Source of the DNA: Alistipes sp.
GTDB lineage: Bacteria; Bacteroidota; Bacteroidia; Bacteroidales; Rikenellaceae
Assembly (NCBI GenBank): GCA_017536555.1
Contig: JAFXHE010000003.1
Coordinates: 1-64,000, forward strand
DNA length: 64,000 nucleotides
Direction of reading: 5' to 3'
The first letter of the stretch is position 1. Each line of letters starts with the position of its first letter. Below the pieces are notes generated by a model. It worked only from the letters and a program-made list of their open reading frames with translations. It ran no database searches and was not told the origin of the DNA. Below are positions 52,620-61,742 of this stretch, one piece after another. The translations under genes were made by a program, and so were the position numbers.

Positions 52620-53684
52620 ATGAAACGATCTTTTCTGCAGACCATATTACAGATTTTTCCTGTCGAGACAGCGCACAATATACGCTTGACTCTATTGGGG
52701 TGTGCTGGCAAGCTACCAGCTGGCAAGTGGTTGATAAACCGCACCCTCGCACCACACGACATCAAACTTGACCGCGAGGTCTTTGGCAAGCACTTCGACA
52801 ACCCTATCGGCGTTGCTGCTGGCTATGACACCAACGGCGACCACCTCGACGAGCTTGCAGCCGCAGGCTTCGGTTTTGTGGAGATTGGGTCAGTTCTACC
52901 CCATCCCCAGCCAGGAACACCGCGTCCACGACTACGCCGAGACGATGACACAGCATCATACATAGATAATTCAGGCTATCCGTGCAAGGGACTTGAACAT
53001 ATATTGCAGAATGTTCGCCAGCGCACCAAGCATACACAAGATCTGGTCATTGGCTGCAACATCGGCAAGTGTACATCGACGCACCCCGACGATGTTATCA
53101 AGGAGTACCTGCGCGTATTCCGAAATATGTATCAGTATGTCGACTTCTTCGTCATCAACATCGCCTGCAACACCTCGGCAAAGCCCTTTGTGCCGACATC
53201 GCGCGACCAGATATTAGCACTCATAGAGCCACTATTTGAGTTCCGTCGCGGACAGCTCGACTACCGTCCAATACTTCTCAAGATATCGCCCGATCTGACG
53301 TGGCAGCAGATAGATGACATCGTGTCGATACTCATAGAGACACCTCTCGACGGCATCGAGGCGGTGGCTGGCTCGTGCAGTATGCTTACCACAGAGCGTG
53401 GGGCAATAAGTGGTGCAGCCCTCACGGAGCGCGCCATAGAGATAGTACACTACATATCGCAGCGCACCGAGGGCAACTACCCCATCATTGGCTCGGGAGG
53501 AATGATGACCCCTGACGACATACAACGTATGCTCAACGCTGGAGCATCACTTGTGGCTCTCAACTCGGGACTACGAGAGTATGGACTTAAGCTGCTGCGC
53601 TCAACAGCAAAGCACCTAACACAGCCACAGCCAACAGCAGAGACACAAATACCAATAGACTCAACAACAGAAACAAAAGAGTAA
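52620..53684 (+). CDS. pyrD: dihydroorotate dehydrogenase-like protein with divergent active site
   Basis: 354 residues. The N-terminal ~45 residues (FLQTILQIFPVETAHNIR) resemble the membrane-binding helical domain of quinone-dependent (class 2) enzymes. The FMN barrel keeps GVAAGYDTNGDHLDEL, IGSVLPHPQPGTPRPR, CNIGK and PIIGSGGMMTPDD. However, the catalytic-loop motif usual in class 2 (NxSSPNT) reads NIACNTSAK: the base Ser is missing, Cys 183 sits at the class 1B-like position, and the Pro is absent. The Thr motif TNTT is also changed (GSCSMLTTERG). It may still make orotate, but this is unproven. It overlaps cinA by one base. Confidence 0.75.
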   Translation: MKRSFLQTILQIFPVETAHNIRLTLLGCAGKLPAGKWLINRTLAPHDIKLDREVFGKHFDNPIGVAAGYDTNGDHLDELAAAGFGFVEIGSVLPHPQPGTPRPRLRRDDDTASYIDNSGYPCKGLEHILQNVRQRTKHTQDLVIGCNIGKCTSTHPDDVIKEYLRVFRNMYQYVDFFVINIACNTSAKPFVPTSRDQILALIEPLFEFRRGQLDYRPILLKISPDLTWQQIDDIVSILIETPLDGIEAVAGSCSMLTTERGAISGAALTERAIEIVHYISQRTEGNYPIIGSGGMMTPDDIQRMLNAGASLVALNSGLREYGLKLLRSTAKHLTQPQPTAETQIPIDSTTETKE

Positions 53685-54940
53685 TGAAGGCGTCGATAGT
53701 AACCATAGGCGACGAGATACTTATCGGGCAGATTGTTGACACAAACAGCGTCTCCATAGCCCGCAAGCTCAACCAAATAGGCATAACCATACATCGCAAG
53801 TTGTCGATAGGCGACTCTTCAGATGAGATACGCACGACATTGCGCGAGGAGATTTCGTCAAGTGGCGTAGTGATAGTCACTGGCGGATTGGGCCCTACGA
53901 AGGATGATATAACAAAGTTCACGCTTGCCGAGATGTTCTCATCGCAACTCGTATATAACGAGACCGAGGGCGAGCATATACGCGCGCTCCTGGCTCGTCG
54001 AGGCATCGCCTTCACGGAGCTTAACCGCTCACAAGCTATGTTACCAGAGTGCTGTACCGTTCTACACAATGCCCACGGCACAGCCCCAGGTATGTGGTTT
54101 GAGGCGGAGAATGGCACTATCGTAGTGTCGCTGCCAGGCGTACCCTTCGAGATGGAGCATCTGATGGATGATGAGGTGGTGCCGCGCCTCAAGGAGCGTT
54201 TCGAGCTTAAGAGCATCATACACCTCACAGTGATAACACGCGGAATACCAGAGTCTATCCTCGCCGAGCGTATCGCCGCGTGGGAAGATGCACTCCCCGA
54301 GTATATGCACTTAGCATATCTACCTGCACCAAACATTGTGCGTCTACGCCTCTCGGCTTACGATATTGATGGCGTTGAGGAGGAGAGTGCTATGCGCCAG
54401 GAGATAGAGAAGCTATACGCCATCATTGGTGACAATATTGTGGGTATGGAGGGCTCTACGCTCGAGAGTGCCGTTCACGACATACTCACAGAGCGCGGTT
54501 TGCGTCTTGCCATTGCCGAGAGCTGCACAGGAGGTGCTATTAGCTCAAAGTTTACAGCTATGGCTGGCGCGTCAGCATACCTTATGGCAGGCGTTGTGAG
54601 CTACTCTAATGACTCGAAGTGCAAACTCCTCGGTGTCGACCCCGCGCTAATTGCGGAGCACGGTGCCGTAAGCGAGCAGGTGGCAATAGCAATGGCAGAG
54701 GGCGCAAAGCGTGTGTCAGGTGCCGACTATGCTATATCCACGACAGGTATTGCAGGCCCAACGGGCGGCAGCAAAGAGAAGCCCGTGGGTACAGTATGGA
54801 TGGCTGTGGCAACACCTCACGGCACTCACGCCATTATGCGTAACTCGGGAACAGACCGCGGTCAGATAATCAGCCGCGCCTCGGCGTATGCCATAGAGCT
54901 ACTTTACGAGCATCTAAAGAGCGCATACACAAATAACTAA
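53684..54940 (+). CDS. cinA: CinA: molybdopterin-binding-like domain plus nicotinamide-nucleotide amidase
   Basis: 418 residues. The N-terminal MoCF/ADP-ribose pyrophosphatase-like domain (VTIGDEILIGQIVDTNS, VVTGGLGPTKDDIT) is followed by the C-terminal amidase domain (IAESCTGGAISSKFT, YSNDSKCKLLGV, STTGIAGPTGG). CinA hydrolyses nicotinamide mononucleotide to NaMN and cleaves ADP-ribose. The start ATG shares one base with the pyrD stop (TAATG). pncB follows 31 bases later, so the two fit a nicotinamide/NAD salvage unit. Confidence 0.92.
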   Translation: MKASIVTIGDEILIGQIVDTNSVSIARKLNQIGITIHRKLSIGDSSDEIRTTLREEISSSGVVIVTGGLGPTKDDITKFTLAEMFSSQLVYNETEGEHIRALLARRGIAFTELNRSQAMLPECCTVLHNAHGTAPGMWFEAENGTIVVSLPGVPFEMEHLMDDEVVPRLKERFELKSIIHLTVITRGIPESILAERIAAWEDALPEYMHLAYLPAPNIVRLRLSAYDIDGVEEESAMRQEIEKLYAIIGDNIVGMEGSTLESAVHDILTERGLRLAIAESCTGGAISSKFTAMAGASAYLMAGVVSYSNDSKCKLLGVDPALIAEHGAVSEQVAIAMAEGAKRVSGADYAISTTGIAGPTGGSKEKPVGTVWMAVATPHGTHAIMRNSGTDRGQIISRASAYAIELLYEHLKSAYTNN

Positions 54941-54971
54941 CTCGTTCATAAATAACCTAAAACATAGTAGT

Positions 54972-56141
54972 ATGATACGTTCAATACTCGACACCGACCT
55001 GTACAAGTTCACAACTTCGTACGCCTATTTCAAGCTTTACCCACAGGCTATAGGCACATTTACCTTTAATGACCGCGCCAAAACAAAGTATGACGCAGAT
55101 TTCCTCGAGGATCTCAAGGCAGAGCTCAAAGCATTGGAGCGCATAGCTCTCTCCGACGATGAGTTCAAATATATGATAGAGAACTGCAAATATATCCCGC
55201 AAAACTACTTTGAATGGCTCACAGGCTTCAGATTTGATGCCTCAAAGATAAACGTGTGGCTCGATGAGGAGCAGCACTTGCAGATCAACGTAACCGACTA
55301 TATGTATAAGGTTACACTCTACGAGATACCCATCCTTGCCACCGTCTCGGAGCTCTTCCACCTGCGTAATAGCTACGATGCTGACGAGATGATTGCGCGC
55401 CTCGAGAAGAAGGAGCAGATAGCACGCGAGAACAATATCATCTTCTCGGACTTCGGCACACGCCGCCGCTTCTCGTATGACGTGCAACGTATGGTAGTAA
55501 AACACCTCAAGAACAACCCCTGCGGCTGCACAGGCACCTCTAACTGCCACTTGGCTATGGAGCTCGATATGAAGATGATAGGAACATATCCGCACGAGCT
55601 TCCTATGTTCATCGCCGCTGTGAACGGTGGCCCACGTAACGCCAACTACCTCACTATGGAGGACTGGGTGAAGGTCTACGACGGCTACCTCGGCACAGCC
55701 CTTACTGACAGCTTCGGCTCGGAGGTTTTTTTCAACAACTTCTCGAAGAAGCACGCGTGCCTGTTCGACGGTGTACGCCACGACTCGGGCGACCCCATAG
55801 CCTTTATAGATATGGCTATAAACCGCTATAAGGAGCTTGGCATTGACCCTATGACAAAGTCTATCGTCTTTAGCGACTCACTGAACTTTGAGAAGTGCGT
55901 AGAGATTAAGAATGCGTGTGAGGGACGCATCAAGTGTATGTTCGGCATCGGCACCAACCTTACGTGCGACACAGGTCACGCATCGTGCAATATCGTTATG
56001 AAGCTGTCGTCGTGCCAGATCAACGCCCGCAAGCCCAAGGAGCTCTGCGTGAAGCTCTCGGATGTTATGGGCAAAGAGATGGGCGACCCCGAGGAGGTAA
56101 AGGTATATCGCTACCTCTTGCGCAATCAGGGTCAGAACTAA
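54972..56141 (+). CDS. pncB: nicotinate phosphoribosyltransferase
   Basis: 389 residues. PncB makes nicotinate mononucleotide from nicotinate and PRPP for NAD synthesis. Family segments are SILDTDLYKFTTSYAYFKLYP at the N-terminus, FGTRRRFSYDVQ, the DGVRHDSGDPIAFID and FGIGTNLTCDT motifs, and LCVKLSDVMGK near the end. The length is normal. It follows cinA on the same strand and ends in a strong terminator. Confidence 0.95.
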   Translation: MIRSILDTDLYKFTTSYAYFKLYPQAIGTFTFNDRAKTKYDADFLEDLKAELKALERIALSDDEFKYMIENCKYIPQNYFEWLTGFRFDASKINVWLDEEQHLQINVTDYMYKVTLYEIPILATVSELFHLRNSYDADEMIARLEKKEQIARENNIIFSDFGTRRRFSYDVQRMVVKHLKNNPCGCTGTSNCHLAMELDMKMIGTYPHELPMFIAAVNGGPRNANYLTMEDWVKVYDGYLGTALTDSFGSEVFFNNFSKKHACLFDGVRHDSGDPIAFIDMAINRYKELGIDPMTKSIVFSDSLNFEKCVEIKNACEGRIKCMFGIGTNLTCDTGHASCNIVMKLSSCQINARKPKELCVKLSDVMGKEMGDPEEVKVYRYLLRNQGQN

Positions 56142-56247
56142 TCGGTTGTAATTAAGCCAACCACGAGTGCAAAGGCATATAAGACTTTTGAAAGTAAAAC
56201 ACTGAAATAGAGCATCTTTCGCGGATGCAATGTGAGTAAACCAAAGG

Positions 56248-56284
56248 GAGAGGCTGTCCAACGAGTACGTTGCGACAGCCTCTC
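56248..56284 (+). terminator. pncB terminator
   Basis: Perfect 11-bp stem GAGAGGCTGTC/GACAGCCTCTC around an inner AACG/CGTT stem, followed by TTATCTTT. Confidence 0.85.
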
Positions 56285-56476
56285 TTATCTTTAAAGTCGG
56301 AATAAGAGGAACTTAAAGTATTGCAAGAGCCGAAAACGTGAAGTTTACTCGGCAAATGACCATTTTGAGAGCAAGGCAGAATCATAACAACACCACAATA
56401 CATAATATACAAAGTTTAAATCAAATTATGCTTTGCGCTTTTTTACCACATAATATGTAATATTAATGGATAAGGT
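56285..56476. other. non-coding spacer before rpmB
   Basis: About 190 bases, AT-rich, no gene or further hairpin seen before the rpmB promoter. Confidence 0.5.
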
Positions 56477-56507
56477 GTTGCAATTTAAGAAATAATGCGT
56501 ATCTTTG
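56477..56507 (+). promoter_or_regulatory. promoter of the rpmB-rpmG operon
   Basis: TTG at 56478-56480, 19 bases, TATCTTTG at 56500-56507, 45 bases before the rpmB start. Confidence 0.75.
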
Positions 56508-56516
56508 TGCGCTTTT

Positions 56517-56531
56517 GTGCCGCGGTGGCAC
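56517..56531 (+). promoter_or_regulatory. small hairpin in the rpmB leader
   Basis: GTGCC-GCGGT-GGCAC lies at the very 5' end of the predicted mRNA. It could stabilise the leader or be a translational control site for the ribosomal proteins; only the structure is visible. Confidence 0.4.
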
Positions 56532-56552
56532 TTAAGGTAAAAATAATGTACA

Positions 56553-56786
56553 ATGAAAGTTTGTGAAATCACTGGAAAAGTAGCGATGGTGGGTAACAAT
56601 GTTTCTCACTCGCACATCCGCACAAAGCGTAAGTTCTCGCCCAACTTGAGAACAAAGCGTTTCTGGTCGGAGGAAGAGGGTCGCTGGATCACATTGAAGG
56701 TTTCAGCAGCCGGCATCAAAACAATTAACAAGAAGGGTCTTGCAGCTGCACTTCGTGAGGCAAAGGCTGCGAAGAAGGTCTACTAA
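56553..56786 (+). CDS. rpmB: ribosomal protein L28 (bL28)
   Basis: 77 residues with the bL28 core [28 protein letters not shown] and the [15 protein letters not shown] segment. It is the zinc-free (C-minus) form: the CxxC pair of the zinc form is not complete. It is followed by rpmG after 16 bases. Confidence 0.97.
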   Translation: MKVCEITGKVAMVGNNVSHSHIRTKRKFSPNLRTKRFWSEEEGRWITLKVSAAGIKTINKKGLAAALREAKAAKKVY

Positions 56787-56802
56787 AAACAGCTAACAGA
56801 AA

Positions 56803-56985
56803 ATGGCAAAGAAAGGTAACAGAGTGCAGGTGATCCTTGAGTGCACCGAGCAGAAGGAGAGCGGCGTTGCAGGTATGTCTCGCTACGTCACCACAAAGAA
56901 CAAGAAGAATACTCCCGATCGTTTGGAGCGTAAGAAGTACAATCCTTACTTGAAGCGAGTAACACTTCACCGTGAGATTAAGTAA
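56803..56985 (+). CDS. rpmG: ribosomal protein L33 (bL33)
   Basis: 60 residues ([15 protein letters not shown], then [19 protein letters not shown]). The zinc-ligand Cys pairs of the zinc form are missing, so this is the C-minus form. It is the middle gene of the rpmB-rpmG-DUF4295 set. Confidence 0.97.
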   Translation: MAKKGNRVQVILECTEQKESGVAGMSRYVTTKNKKNTPDRLERKKYNPYLKRVTLHREIK

Positions 56986-57005
56986 TTTTAAAATCGAGGT
57001 AAAGT

Positions 57006-57164
57006 ATGGCAAAGAAAGTAGTTGCAACCCTTAAGACGGGTACCAGCAAGAAGTACACAAAGTGTATTAAGATGGTTAAGTCGGAGAAGACAGGTGCCTA
57101 CGTATTCCAGACACAGAACATTCTGGAGGACGAGGAGATCAAGAATTTCTTCGCACAGAAATAA
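57006..57164 (+). CDS. DUF4295 ribosome-associated small protein
   Basis: 52 residues (MAKKVVATLKTGTSKKYTK at the start, ending FFAQK). It matches the short DUF4295 family that sits after rpmG in Bacteroidota. It is basic at the start and acidic at the end. The gene is too short to be found by length-based ORF calls but is well placed, 20 bases after rpmG. Confidence 0.85.
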   Translation: MAKKVVATLKTGTSKKYTKCIKMVKSEKTGAYVFQTQNILEDEEIKNFFAQK

Positions 57165-57194
57165 TTTGCATTAGCACTCTTCGGAGTCTAATAC

Positions 57195-57220
57195 AAAAGG
57201 CGACCAAATGGTCGCCTTTT
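57195..57220. terminator. bidirectional terminator between DUF4295 and deoC
   Basis: Perfect palindrome AAAAGGCGACC-AAAT-GGTCGCCTTTT, so it serves both the plus-strand ribosomal operon and the minus-strand deoC. Confidence 0.9.
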
Positions 57221-57249
57221 GTGTTTATATGCTCGTGGGTAATTCTGCG

Positions 57250-58125
57250 TTAGAAATAGTTGACAACCTTATCCTCGATAGCCGAAATCAGGTTGTTCGC
57301 AGCAGACGATGCTCCGATACGGAAGAGGTCTGTTGTGAGCCACTCCTCGCCAAGCACCTCCTCAACGATGGTATAGTAGAGCGCAGCATCCTCGGGAGTA
57401 CGCACGCCTCCAGCAGCCTTAAAGCCCACCTTGCGACCTGTAAGGTTGTAGTAGTCCTTAATGGCGTGGCACATAACAAATGCAGCCTCGGGCGTTGCAG
57501 CAACATCAATCTTACCCGTAGAGGTCTTAACGAAGTCGGCACCCGCAAACATTGACACCAACGCTGCACGTCGTATATGCTCGGGGGTCTTGAGAGCTCC
57601 CGACTCGATGATAACCTTCAGCACGACATCCTTTGCCTCCTCGCGCAAAAGTTCAACCTCGCTTGCCGCCTCGTCGATATGACCTGCAAGCATCATACCT
57701 GGGTTCAGCACGATATCAACCTCATCGGCACCATTCTCGATAGCCATAGCCACCTCAAGTGCCTTAACCTCGATAAAGCTCTGCGATGCGGGGAATGCGC
57801 CAGCAACGCTCGTAATACGCATAGGCGTACCATCAATCTCCAGACCTACGGTCTCCACGAATGGAGGATATACGCATATAGAGGCTACGTTAGGAATATG
57901 GGGATACTTCTCGTAAAACTCCACAGCCTTGCGCACAAACGCCTGCACCGACTCCTGCGAATCGTTGCACGAGAGCGTTGTGAGGTCTATTGCCGAGTAG
58001 CAGAACTTATAGACATCGACATTACCATTACGGTTTGCTGCCATCTTAATCTTTGCCACCTCCTTGGCAACCTGTGCATCGGTGTGCGCAGGTGCATACT
58101 TCTCTAACTCTTTTGCGTAATCCAT
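57250..58125 (-). CDS. deoC: deoxyribose-phosphate aldolase
   Basis: 291 residues, class I aldolase that splits 2-deoxyribose 5-phosphate into acetaldehyde and glyceraldehyde 3-phosphate. The Schiff-base Lys lies in DFVKTSTGK, with GFKAAGGVRT and DEVDIVLNPGM at other conserved sites. The length fits the larger DeoC of Bacteroidota. The start at 58125 (MDYAKELEKY) is preferred over an upstream ATG that overlaps the promoter. Confidence 0.93.
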   Translation of the reverse strand: MDYAKELEKYAPAHTDAQVAKEVAKIKMAANRNGNVDVYKFCYSAIDLTTLSCNDSQESVQAFVRKAVEFYEKYPHIPNVASICVYPPFVETVGLEIDGTPMRITSVAGAFPASQSFIEVKALEVAMAIENGADEVDIVLNPGMMLAGHIDEAASEVELLREEAKDVVLKVIIESGALKTPEHIRRAALVSMFAGADFVKTSTGKIDVAATPEAAFVMCHAIKDYYNLTGRKVGFKAAGGVRTPEDAALYYTIVEEVLGEEWLTTDLFRIGASSAANNLISAIEDKVVNYF

Positions 58126-58147
58126 AGTCACACGTGTTTTGTAATCA

Positions 58148-58178
58148 CAAATATACACATTTTTCTTTGAATTAGCAA
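58148..58178 (-). promoter_or_regulatory. deoC promoter
   Basis: Minus strand: TTG at 58176-58178, 20 bases, TATATTTG at 58148-58155. Confidence 0.7.
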
Positions 58179-58218
58179 CAACTACCCCACTTTTTTAGAC
58201 ATACGCCAAGCCTTATTA

Positions 58219-58253
58219 CAAAAAAGAGGCGCAATGGCAAATGCCATCGCGCC
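58219..58253 (-). terminator. terminator of the FN3 lipoprotein gene
   Basis: Stem GGCGC.ATGGC/GCCAT.GCGCC, followed on the minus strand by TCTTTTTTG; 22 bases beyond the stop. Confidence 0.85.
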
Positions 58254-58275
58254 CTATGCTACCTAATAGTATATA

Positions 58276-59592
58276 TTAGTAAGCGATTGTACCAGCAACG
58301 GGAGCTACAGTTGCAGCGGGGAATGCTGCCATCTTGTTAGCCTTCTTAATGCTAGCCTTATCAGACTTTGCCAATGAGAAGTCACCTGCGTAGAGATCCA
58401 TAGGGAAGTCCTCCTTTGCACCGTAGATCTGAACACCGCCATCAGCTGCCGAAGCGTAGATATCAAACTGTACGGGCATACCCACTGCGCCATCCTCAAA
58501 CTCTGTTGGGATCCACTGTGAAGATGCAGAAGCACCATTTTGTGTGAATGCGAGAACCTCGAACTGACCAGAGATAAAGTAGTAAGTCTGCTCATCCTCA
58601 AAGTACTCGTAAGGAGTCCAAGTAGGAGTATAACCCTGATTTGCATCACCGATAGCTACACCTGCAAGAACATAGAGAGTACCATTCTCTGCAACATAGC
58701 CCAATGCAGGGCTGTCGGGATAAACCTTTGAAAGACCATAGAGGATAACACCTGCAGGATCCTGATTAGGATAAGCCTCGATAGTGATGTTTACATCCTG
58801 TGCCTTATCACTGAAACTCTCAGTAACATACTGACCATCGAGAACCCAAGTAAAGGTCTTTGAGCAAGTACCAACCCAATTGCCAACCCAAGCTGAAACG
58901 CCATCAGCAACCTGTGCAGCCTCTGTAGTAATGCTCTGACGGAAGAACTTCTCCTGACCAGTCTTGCTTGTAGCGTAAGCAATAACCTCATACTCTGTAC
59001 CACCATTCAAAGGACCAACAGTAAGAGTCAGACCCTCGCCATTGATGTCAGCAAGGAACTCGCTACCATCCTCGAGGTAGCCCTTAATATCCTCATCGCT
59101 GAAGCTCTTTGAGCTCTCTGCTGTGTAGATAGCGTAGTCCAAAGTAGCTACGTTAACGCCTTTCCAATCTACGAAAAGTGAGTTAGAAGGAGTTGCTCCA
59201 CTCTCCTCGTCAGTTGAGAGATAAACCTTCTGTGTGAACCAGTCGTCACCACCAGCGATTGTGCAAGTAATCTCTGCATAATCTGAATCAGTGTACTTCG
59301 AGCCAGCCTTTGCTACAGCCATAACCTTTACAGTGTACTGACCAGCAGCAAGACCAGTAAAGGTCTTCTCTGTACCATTGATGTTCTCACCAACGCCACG
59401 GCACTCTACGAAGTAGTTGTCAGCGTGAGATACAGCCTTCCAGCTAACTGTGAAAGAGTCTGCTGTCTGATTTGTGATTGAGAGAACGGGCTTCTCCAAA
59501 GCAACCTTCTCATCGGGGTTGGGCTCCTCGCAAGCTGCGAAGGTCAACACGGCAGCCAATGCTACCATCATTGAAAAAAACTTTTTCATCAT
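58276..59592 (-). CDS. lipoprotein with fibronectin type III domain
   Basis: 438 residues with a lipoprotein signal (TFAACEE, lipid Cys near 20). One clear FN3 domain follows (about 30-115: SITNQTADSFTVSW, ENINGTEKTFTGLAAGQYTV), then a second FN3-like part (about 120-220). The C-terminal beta-rich domain starts near WVGNWVGTCSK. The plan is similar to the FN3 lipoprotein at 9602-11635, which suggests both belong to one family of surface proteins. No enzyme motif is seen. Confidence 0.75.
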   Translation of the reverse strand: MMKKFFSMMVALAAVLTFAACEEPNPDEKVALEKPVLSITNQTADSFTVSWKAVSHADNYFVECRGVGENINGTEKTFTGLAAGQYTVKVMAVAKAGSKYTDSDYAEITCTIAGGDDWFTQKVYLSTDEESGATPSNSLFVDWKGVNVATLDYAIYTAESSKSFSDEDIKGYLEDGSEFLADINGEGLTLTVGPLNGGTEYEVIAYATSKTGQEKFFRQSITTEAAQVADGVSAWVGNWVGTCSKTFTWVLDGQYVTESFSDKAQDVNITIEAYPNQDPAGVILYGLSKVYPDSPALGYVAENGTLYVLAGVAIGDANQGYTPTWTPYEYFEDEQTYYFISGQFEVLAFTQNGASASSQWIPTEFEDGAVGMPVQFDIYASAADGGVQIYGAKEDFPMDLYAGDFSLAKSDKASIKKANKMAAFPAATVAPVAGTIAY

Positions 59593-59823
59593 TGTTTGTT
59601 ATTAAGTAAAAAAATTGTGTGTTATCTTATATTATAACGTCTGCTATGCTCATTAATTGTACCACACTACACATCTCTACATAGTAGCACAAATTCGGGT
59701 ACGAAGATATGAAAAAAAACTGAAAATCAAAAACGCCGTATATAAAAGTTTAGGAATAGTGGTCAAACATCTTACTAAAATGCAGTCCACACCATATCGG
59801 CAAACAGCACAATATATAAAAAT
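59593..59823. other. non-coding spacer upstream of the FN3 lipoprotein
   Basis: About 230 AT-rich bases. No gene and no consensus Bacteroidota promoter was recognised, though the region must hold the promoter for the lipoprotein gene that starts at 59592. Confidence 0.4.
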
Positions 59824-59857
59824 GCCCGAATGGAGCACATCGTACATCCATTCGGGC
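59824..59857 (-). terminator. terminator of the TPR/OmpA gene, GCCCGAATGGA type
   Basis: Stem GCCCGAATGGA/TCCATTCGGGC, 12-base loop, then ATTTTTATAT on the minus strand. The arm sequence is the same as in the duplicated hairpins at 20544-20583 and 20668-20707. Confidence 0.85.
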
Positions 59858-59893
59858 TATTTATCGTCGTCCTAAACGCACGACCCTTTATTA

Positions 59894-61648
59894 CTACAAG
59901 ATGATTGACTTACCTACGTAGTTGCGCAAGTTAACGTCATTGTAACAACGCTCTGCGTATGCAGGCTCCTTGGCAATCGCGCTCTTAAGCTCGGCAGTAG
60001 CGAGAATCATATCGCCCTGCTTTGCTGCGATAACAGCACGCAAGTAGTCAGCCTTTGCTGTGGTGTCGTTAGCAAGGAACTTCTTTGCAGCCTCATAGTC
60101 CTCGTTCATTGCAGCAGCGATAGCAGCATTGTAGCCCTCGAGCTGTGACTGGGCAGCAGCATAGTTACCCTCGGCAGCATCAGCAAGTGCCTTTGTAGCA
60201 GCTGAAGCACCCTCGGTATAGCTACGAGCATCCTCGGTGTTACCCTTCATAAGGTTAACAAGAGCGAGGTTGTTGTTAAGCTCCATAGAGATACCACCAG
60301 CACGTACTGCATCCTCGAATGCATCTGCAGCCTTATCTGCATCACCAGCCTGTGCATAAGCTACACCGAGGTTATTGTATGCAGCTGCACTCTTATAGCT
60401 CTTTGCTGCAGCCTCCAAAGTAGCAATCTTGTCATCCTCTGAAAGCTTACCTGTCGATGCAATGTGGAGCATCTCTGCCTCGTTGAGCTGCTTGAAATCG
60501 CCAGCAGCAACCAATGCAGCCATCTCGTCATCGGTCTTACCTGTGATATCCGAGCTATTTACGAGCTGTGCACGACGCAACTGGGGAAGAATCTCATTCT
60601 TAAGATCCTCGAACACCTGCGACATATTCTTAATCTGGCTCTCACGCTCCGATGAAGACTCATAGCTGTTCAAAACAGAGAGAATAAGCTCCTTATCCTC
60701 AATATTTGAGTTAGCTACAAGCTCCTTGAAGCCCTCCCAGTCCTCGCCATAAGATGCAGCGTCGAGGGGCAAACCAACCTCCTCAAGGAGTTTCTCCGCA
60801 GCCTTCTTACCTGACTCGCTACGAGCCTGCGAAAGCTTATCGTTGAACTTCTCGGGGCCATCGGGTGAAGCATAACCGTTTACATAGATGTTCTGCTTGA
60901 TACGATCATTCTCCATCTGCTCTGCTGCCTTCTTCTGGAAAGCGTTGAGCTCATCTGTAGACTTTGCCTTGTTGGTGAGTGTAGAAGAGTTGATAGCATA
61001 CATATAGTTAGCACGAGTAACCTCGGTTGTAACATTCTTGTAGCCAGACTCCATAGTCATCATCTCATCAGCAAATGCCAAATCGCGCTGCATAGTGTTT
61101 ACACCTACTGCAACGTTGAGACCGAACTGACGCTTCAAAGCATCTGCCGCAGCACCACCCGCAGCCAATACTGCAGCCTCATCCTTTGTGGGAAGCTGAC
61201 CATCCTTAAGGCTTACGAGAGTGAACTCCTTGCACTTACCCTTGGGGCACTTAATCTCGGCACGAAGCTGCAATGCACACACCTCCATACGATCATCATA
61301 GGGGAATGATACGTGCATAGTGTACTTGCCACCATTGTCCTTACTGATAACAGTGTAGTTATCGTCAACCTTAGAACCCTGGAAATACTGAGTGGTACCA
61401 GCAACCTCACCACCTTCAAAGATGATTACGGGAGTTACCTTCAATACAGCCTTCTGGTTGAAGTACTTCTCGGGGAATGTAACCGTAATATCGGCATCCA
61501 CGCGACCATTGTTCAAAACCAAGACCTCGGGTGTGCAGTAGATTGCAATATCATCCTGATTCTTGGCCATCTTCTTGAAGCAGTTACAACCTGTAAGGGT
61601 AAGAACTGCCACTACGAGCAATGCGCTCAGCTTGAAAAGATTCTTCAT
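59894..61648 (-). CDS. lipoprotein with OmpA-like and TPR domains
   Basis: 584 residues with a lipoprotein signal (TLTGCNC, lipid Cys 21). A beta-rich N-terminal half (about 30-150) is followed by an OmpA-like peptidoglycan-binding region (about 250-300: NIYVNGYASPDGPEKFNDKLSQ) and TPR-like helical repeats (about 400-560: YNNLGVAYAQAGDADKAADAFEDA). It probably anchors or organises the outer membrane. It has its own terminator. Confidence 0.8.
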   Translation of the reverse strand: MKNLFKLSALLVVAVLTLTGCNCFKKMAKNQDDIAIYCTPEVLVLNNGRVDADITVTFPEKYFNQKAVLKVTPVIIFEGGEVAGTTQYFQGSKVDDNYTVISKDNGGKYTMHVSFPYDDRMEVCALQLRAEIKCPKGKCKEFTLVSLKDGQLPTKDEAAVLAAGGAAADALKRQFGLNVAVGVNTMQRDLAFADEMMTMESGYKNVTTEVTRANYMYAINSSTLTNKAKSTDELNAFQKKAAEQMENDRIKQNIYVNGYASPDGPEKFNDKLSQARSESGKKAAEKLLEEVGLPLDAASYGEDWEGFKELVANSNIEDKELILSVLNSYESSSERESQIKNMSQVFEDLKNEILPQLRRAQLVNSSDITGKTDDEMAALVAAGDFKQLNEAEMLHIASTGKLSEDDKIATLEAAAKSYKSAAAYNNLGVAYAQAGDADKAADAFEDAVRAGGISMELNNNLALVNLMKGNTEDARSYTEGASAATKALADAAEGNYAAAQSQLEGYNAAIAAAMNEDYEAAKKFLANDTTAKADYLRAVIAAKQGDMILATAELKSAIAKEPAYAERCYNDVNLRNYVGKSIIL

Positions 61649-61742
61649 TGGTAATGTTTAATAATTAAAGTTATTATTCTCTGTTTTCGTATCAATAACG
61701 CCCCACACCATATATTTATTATATGGCAGGGGCAATTACTTA

